64,000 nt of DNA from Pseudovibrio sp. Alg231-02. GTDB taxonomy: Bacteria > Pseudomonadota > Alphaproteobacteria > Rhizobiales > Stappiaceae. Below are positions 61,654 to 64,000 of the stretch, one piece after another (the first letter of the stretch is position 1; each line of letters starts with the position of its first letter). The stretch covers positions 613,667 through 677,666 of the forward strand of contig NZ_FREX01000002.1 of the NCBI RefSeq assembly GCF_900143565.1, read 5' to 3'. The translations under genes were made by a program, and so were the position numbers. A model generated the notes under the pieces. The model saw only the letters and a list, made by a program, of their open reading frames with translations. It searched no databases and was not told the origin of the DNA.

Positions 61654-62295
61654 ATGAAAAAAACAATAGGAGCCGATGAGCTGGATGCTGCAACTCTGGA
61701 GTTTGGACTTCTGGTGGGACTGCTTCTTCCCAAGGGGGAAGATCCTGTAGAATACAAGCTCAACAAAGATTGGTTGAAAGACCCAGTGGCTCAATTGCGT
61801 AAGCAGCTAAAAACCGTCAGCAAAGATCTCAACGGTTGCCTAAAAGATGCATTACAGGCCTTGAAGAAAGGCAGCAGTGATAAGGCTGAAAATGCTGCCG
61901 AGGAATTCAGTAAATGGAATCCGCTTCTTTTTCCAGCTATCGGATTTGGTGGCCATGTTGGTGATTTGGGCGAAGTGCCAGCAATAGACTGGCTCTCGCT
62001 GATTACGAATGGTGGTGATGTGCCGGAGACCATCGAGAAATGGGTCCAAAAAGTTGCCAGCGATCGCAAAACTCTAAAAGCATGGGGAGCCGCACTCGTT
62101 GGCCTCGCAACAGGTCGCCTGGACCATCCAACCGGAATGGGAACTCCCGACATCCCCTACCTTTTCGCCATTATGAATGTGGGATCCATGGGAACCTTGT
62201 ATCTGTCACTGGCAGCAAAGAAAGACAAGGATGGTTCTGTCGTTCTTGTACCTAGCCTGTCGTTTGACAGTGATCCGATTGATTTAGATGGGTGA
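61654..62295 (+). CDS. Protein of unknown function next to the integration site
   Basis: A 213-residue soluble protein, helical in its first half (DWLKDPVAQLRKQLKTVSKDLNGCLKD), with hydrophobic segments such as LEFGLLVGLLLP and YLFAIMNVGSMGTLYLSL that are probably buried and not membrane helices. No family is recognised. ATG 61654 has GAGGAG upstream (CGTGAGGAGTTTGGT). It lies 75 bases from the tRNA-Thr fragment, so may be chromosomal or part of an element; no motif decides this. Confidence 0.6.
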   Translation: MKKTIGADELDAATLEFGLLVGLLLPKGEDPVEYKLNKDWLKDPVAQLRKQLKTVSKDLNGCLKDALQALKKGSSDKAENAAEEFSKWNPLLFPAIGFGGHVGDLGEVPAIDWLSLITNGGDVPETIEKWVQKVASDRKTLKAWGAALVGLATGRLDHPTGMGTPDIPYLFAIMNVGSMGTLYLSLAAKKDKDGSVVLVPSLSFDSDPIDLDG

Positions 62296-62316
62296 GCTCA
62301 TTTCAGAAAAGCAAAA

Positions 62317-62337
62317 AAACCTCCTCCGGGAGGCTTT
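62317..62337 (-). terminator. Minus-strand terminator of the former tRNA-Thr gene
   Basis: Stem CCTCC (62320-62324) with GGAGG (62329-62333) followed on the minus strand by seven T. It lies just downstream of the tRNA-Thr 3' fragment, as would the original terminator of that tRNA gene. A second hairpin (TCTCTTGAT/ATCAAGAGA, 62343-62362) lies between. Confidence 0.6.
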
Positions 62338-62370
62338 GGAATTCTCTTGATAAATCAAGAGAGAAACGAA

Positions 62371-62414
62371 GGTGCTAGCAGCAGGAATTGAACCTGCGAC
62401 CCCCTGATTACAAG
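62371..62414 (-). other. 3' fragment of tRNA-Thr(TGT): attachment site of an integrated element
   Basis: The minus strand reads from the anticodon loop (CTTGTAA, anticodon TGT) through variable loop GGGTC, T-arm (GCAGG, TTCAATT, CCTGC) and the acceptor 3' strand TGCTAGC plus ACC. The matching 5' half is absent: the anticodon-stem 5' strand does not pair and no D-arm or GCTAGCA follows within the expected distance. This is the expected result of integration into a tRNA 3' end. Confidence 0.8.
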
Positions 62415-62748
62415 TTGCAATTTGCAACTCACGCCCACTTACACTCTACTGCGATTCAGTACTATGAATCAATGAGTTGTAGAAAATTATTTGCTTCTGC
62501 CTACCTTGCATTTCGCTGTGAAACTCGTACATTTGCTTACAATATGCTGACCAAAATCGGCAGGCATAGCGCAAGCGATCTATAAGGGGATGAGGCCGTG
62601 TTTTGTACAGGGCTATTAGAGAAGCCCAAAAGGTCGTCACAAGCTGTCAGGCCGTCAGAAACAGCAGCAATTCGGGACTAAATTTAACTTCTATTTTCGC
62701 ATGTGGGGCGGTTCTTGTCACGGGCCGTCAGCGGGAGAGTTTTGTCTG
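62415..62748. other. Start of element: non-coding stretch between att site and integrase
   Basis: About 335 bases with no gene supported. It contains a near-perfect short palindrome GTTGCAATTTGCAAC (62414-62428) beside the att core, possibly a recombinase arm or core site. The integrase promoter is probably here. Confidence 0.5.
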
Positions 62749-63999
62749 ATGCCCAATGTTACGAAACGGACGGTCGATGCAGCCAAGCCAACAGCGAAGA
62801 AGTACTTCGTATGGGATGGTAAGCTCTCGGGATTTGGGCTGCAGGTGGCGCCAACCGGGCGCAAAACCTTCATTGTCCAGTATCGCACACTAGAAGGACG
62901 CTCTCGCCGGATGACCCTCGGCAAATACGGGGAGCTGACACCGGATCAGGCGAGGGGACATGCGGTCGATGTTCTGGCCAAGGTACGTAATGGGGAAGAC
63001 CCGACCGTCAATCGCAAGATCATTCGCAATGCACCAACAGTTGATGATTTGCTGGATATGTATCTAAGCGAACATGTTGAGGTGCACAACAAGCCAAAGT
63101 CTCTTATCGAGATACGGCGTATTCTAGAACGGTGTGTGAGGAAGCCTTTGGGCAAGGCGAAACTTGCCTCTGTTACACGGCAGGATATCTCCAAGCTGCA
63201 TCGCTCCATGAGGCGGACACCGCGACAAGCAAACCATGTGTTGGCGATCATCTCTAAAGCGTTCAATCTGGCGGAGGTGTGGGGCTTGAGGCCTGAGCAC
63301 AGCAATCCGGTGCGGTTGGTGAAGCGTTACAAGGAGAACGAGCGCGACCGATTCTTATCTGGTGAGGAACTACAGCGTTTGGGGAAGGCGCTTGAACTTG
63401 CAGAGAAGGAGGGACTCCCGTGGATCATCAAGGCCAAGCCGGAACACACAAAGCATCTGCGCAACGATATTGAGAAACGGCGGACACCCGTGAACCCGAT
63501 GGCGCTCTACTGCCTTAAGCTACTCCTCTATACAGGTGCGCGGCTGATGGAGATCGCTTCTCTTGAATGGAAGCATGTAGACTTTGATGAAGGGGCAATT
63601 GCCTTGCCTTCAAAGAAAGGGGATGGCCGCAAACCTCATCCGGTGAGTGGGAATGTGCTGGATATCCTCTCCGATATACCGCGCTTGGATGGCTCTCCCT
63701 ATGTACTTGCCCGCATCAACGATCCCACACGGCATATTACCAAGGAGCTAGTGGAAAACGCATGGCAGCGGGTGCGCCATCATGCTGACATCCCAGATGT
63801 GCGCATTCATGATCTACGCCATACGGTTGGTACATTTGCTGCGCAATCAGGTAGCAACGCTTTCCTCATCAGTCATCTTCTGCGCCACCGCAACGTGACC
63901 ATCACCAACCGCTATGTGAACCATGATGCTCATCCGATACGGGTGCTCTCAGAAACGGTCGGGGAGAGGATTGAGGCGGGGTTGAAAGGAGGGGGGTAA
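62749..63999 (+). CDS. Tyrosine-type site-specific integrase
   Basis: A 416-residue integrase of the P4/DUF4102-type. N-terminal arm-binding domain (KRTVDAAKPTAKKYFVWDGKLSGFGLQV), core-binding domain, then a catalytic domain with Arg265 (YTGARLMEI), His354 and Arg357 (IHDLRHTVG), His380 (HLLRHRN) and nucleophile Tyr389 (NRYVNHD). All active-site residues are present, so it is probably functional. ATG 62749 is used; GTG or ATG farther up (62701) adds 16 residues without support. It adjoins the tRNA-Thr fragment, as expected for the left end of an integrative element. Confidence 0.95.
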   Translation: MPNVTKRTVDAAKPTAKKYFVWDGKLSGFGLQVAPTGRKTFIVQYRTLEGRSRRMTLGKYGELTPDQARGHAVDVLAKVRNGEDPTVNRKIIRNAPTVDDLLDMYLSEHVEVHNKPKSLIEIRRILERCVRKPLGKAKLASVTRQDISKLHRSMRRTPRQANHVLAIISKAFNLAEVWGLRPEHSNPVRLVKRYKENERDRFLSGEELQRLGKALELAEKEGLPWIIKAKPEHTKHLRNDIEKRRTPVNPMALYCLKLLLYTGARLMEIASLEWKHVDFDEGAIALPSKKGDGRKPHPVSGNVLDILSDIPRLDGSPYVLARINDPTRHITKELVENAWQRVRHHADIPDVRIHDLRHTVGTFAAQSGSNAFLISHLLRHRNVTITNRYVNHDAHPIRVLSETVGERIEAGLKGGG

Positions 64000-64000
64000 G

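Larger units (their letters stand above)
62371..64000. mobile_element. Left end of an integrative element or genomic island
   Basis: tRNA-Thr 3' fragment plus adjacent intact integrase reading inward. The element continues past the right edge; an intact tRNA-Thr(TGT) gene is predicted at its far end. Type (prophage, ICE or island) cannot be told from the 1.6 kb present. Confidence 0.75.

Noticed and set aside
61654..62295. Defence or toxin protein next to the integration site
   Set aside because: The position is suggestive but no motif of any known defence or toxin family is visible, and it lies on the chromosomal side of the att fragment.
1..64000. CRISPR arrays, toxin-antitoxin pairs, insertion sequences, rRNA genes
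   Set aside because: No regularly spaced repeats, transposase genes, rRNA sequence or recognisable toxin-antitoxin pairs were seen; the only mobile-element signal is at the right end.

Overview
This 64 kb window looks like a chromosomal stretch of a marine alphaproteobacterium. The gene families (DUF3126, DUF2336, PAS_5, BTLCP protease, CHCC zinc finger, Agl-type sugar ABC operon), the moderate GC content, CCGAAAACCGG-type intergenic palindromes typical of Rhizobiales relatives, and a complete TMAO respiration locus together suggest a Pseudovibrio/Stappiaceae-like organism. The genus is an inference; only the family-level content is seen. Most of the window is ordinary core genome with few signs of transfer until the right end.

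Layout. 1-1110: the 5' part of a DUF3360 membrane protein gene (minus) behind a long, possibly structured leader. 2.1-5.2 kb: two tandem trkH potassium-uptake genes. 5.3-10.2 kb: sfsA, a small membrane protein, gpt, a MoaB/CinA-like protein, an FAD monooxygenase and a zinc-finger protein. 10.4-14.6 kb: two overlapping alpha/beta hydrolase genes, cysE, DUF3126, a small membrane protein and a gamma-carbonic anhydrase. 14.6-18.9 kb: BTLCP protease, double-PilZ protein, PAS_5 protein, a probable small RNA, a rhomboid protease and a CBS protein. 19-23.4 kb: folE-hisI-patatin (minus), divergent from an IscU-like scaffold gene and yidD, then two secreted proteins. 23.7-36.1 kb: tRNA-Tyr, ASCH protein, glycosyltransferase, thrS, acyltransferase, repeat-domain secreted protein, nitroreductase, flavin reductase, CitE-like protein, lytic transglycosylase, DUF2336, Hpt protein and NAD kinase. 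36.5-38.9 kb: anmK and an OmpW-type porin.

38.9-46.6 kb (minus) is a complete sugar-uptake operon in the aglR-E-F-G-A-K order: LacI regulator, binding protein, two permeases, glycoside hydrolase, ATPase. The hydrolase is GH63/trehalase-like instead of the usual GH13, and both permeases carry extra domains. Three LacI-type operators spaced 21-22 bp lie just upstream. 46.8-48.4 kb: HxlR regulator with a nitronate monooxygenase. 49.2-52.6 kb: two tandem Na+-coupled NSS transporters.

53.2-60.9 kb is the tor respiratory system: torC-torD and torA (minus), divergent torR, and a hybrid sensor kinase in the TorS position. Two copies of the same four-part repeat, spaced about 10-11 bp, sit upstream of torC/torR and of torA and are the best candidates for TorR boxes. 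The kinase appears entirely cytoplasmic and no torT is present, so sensing must differ from E. coli. A histidine-rich small protein lies next to torA.

62.3-64 kb: a 3' fragment of tRNA-Thr with its terminator, followed by a tyrosine integrase, marks the left end of an integrated element that continues beyond the window.
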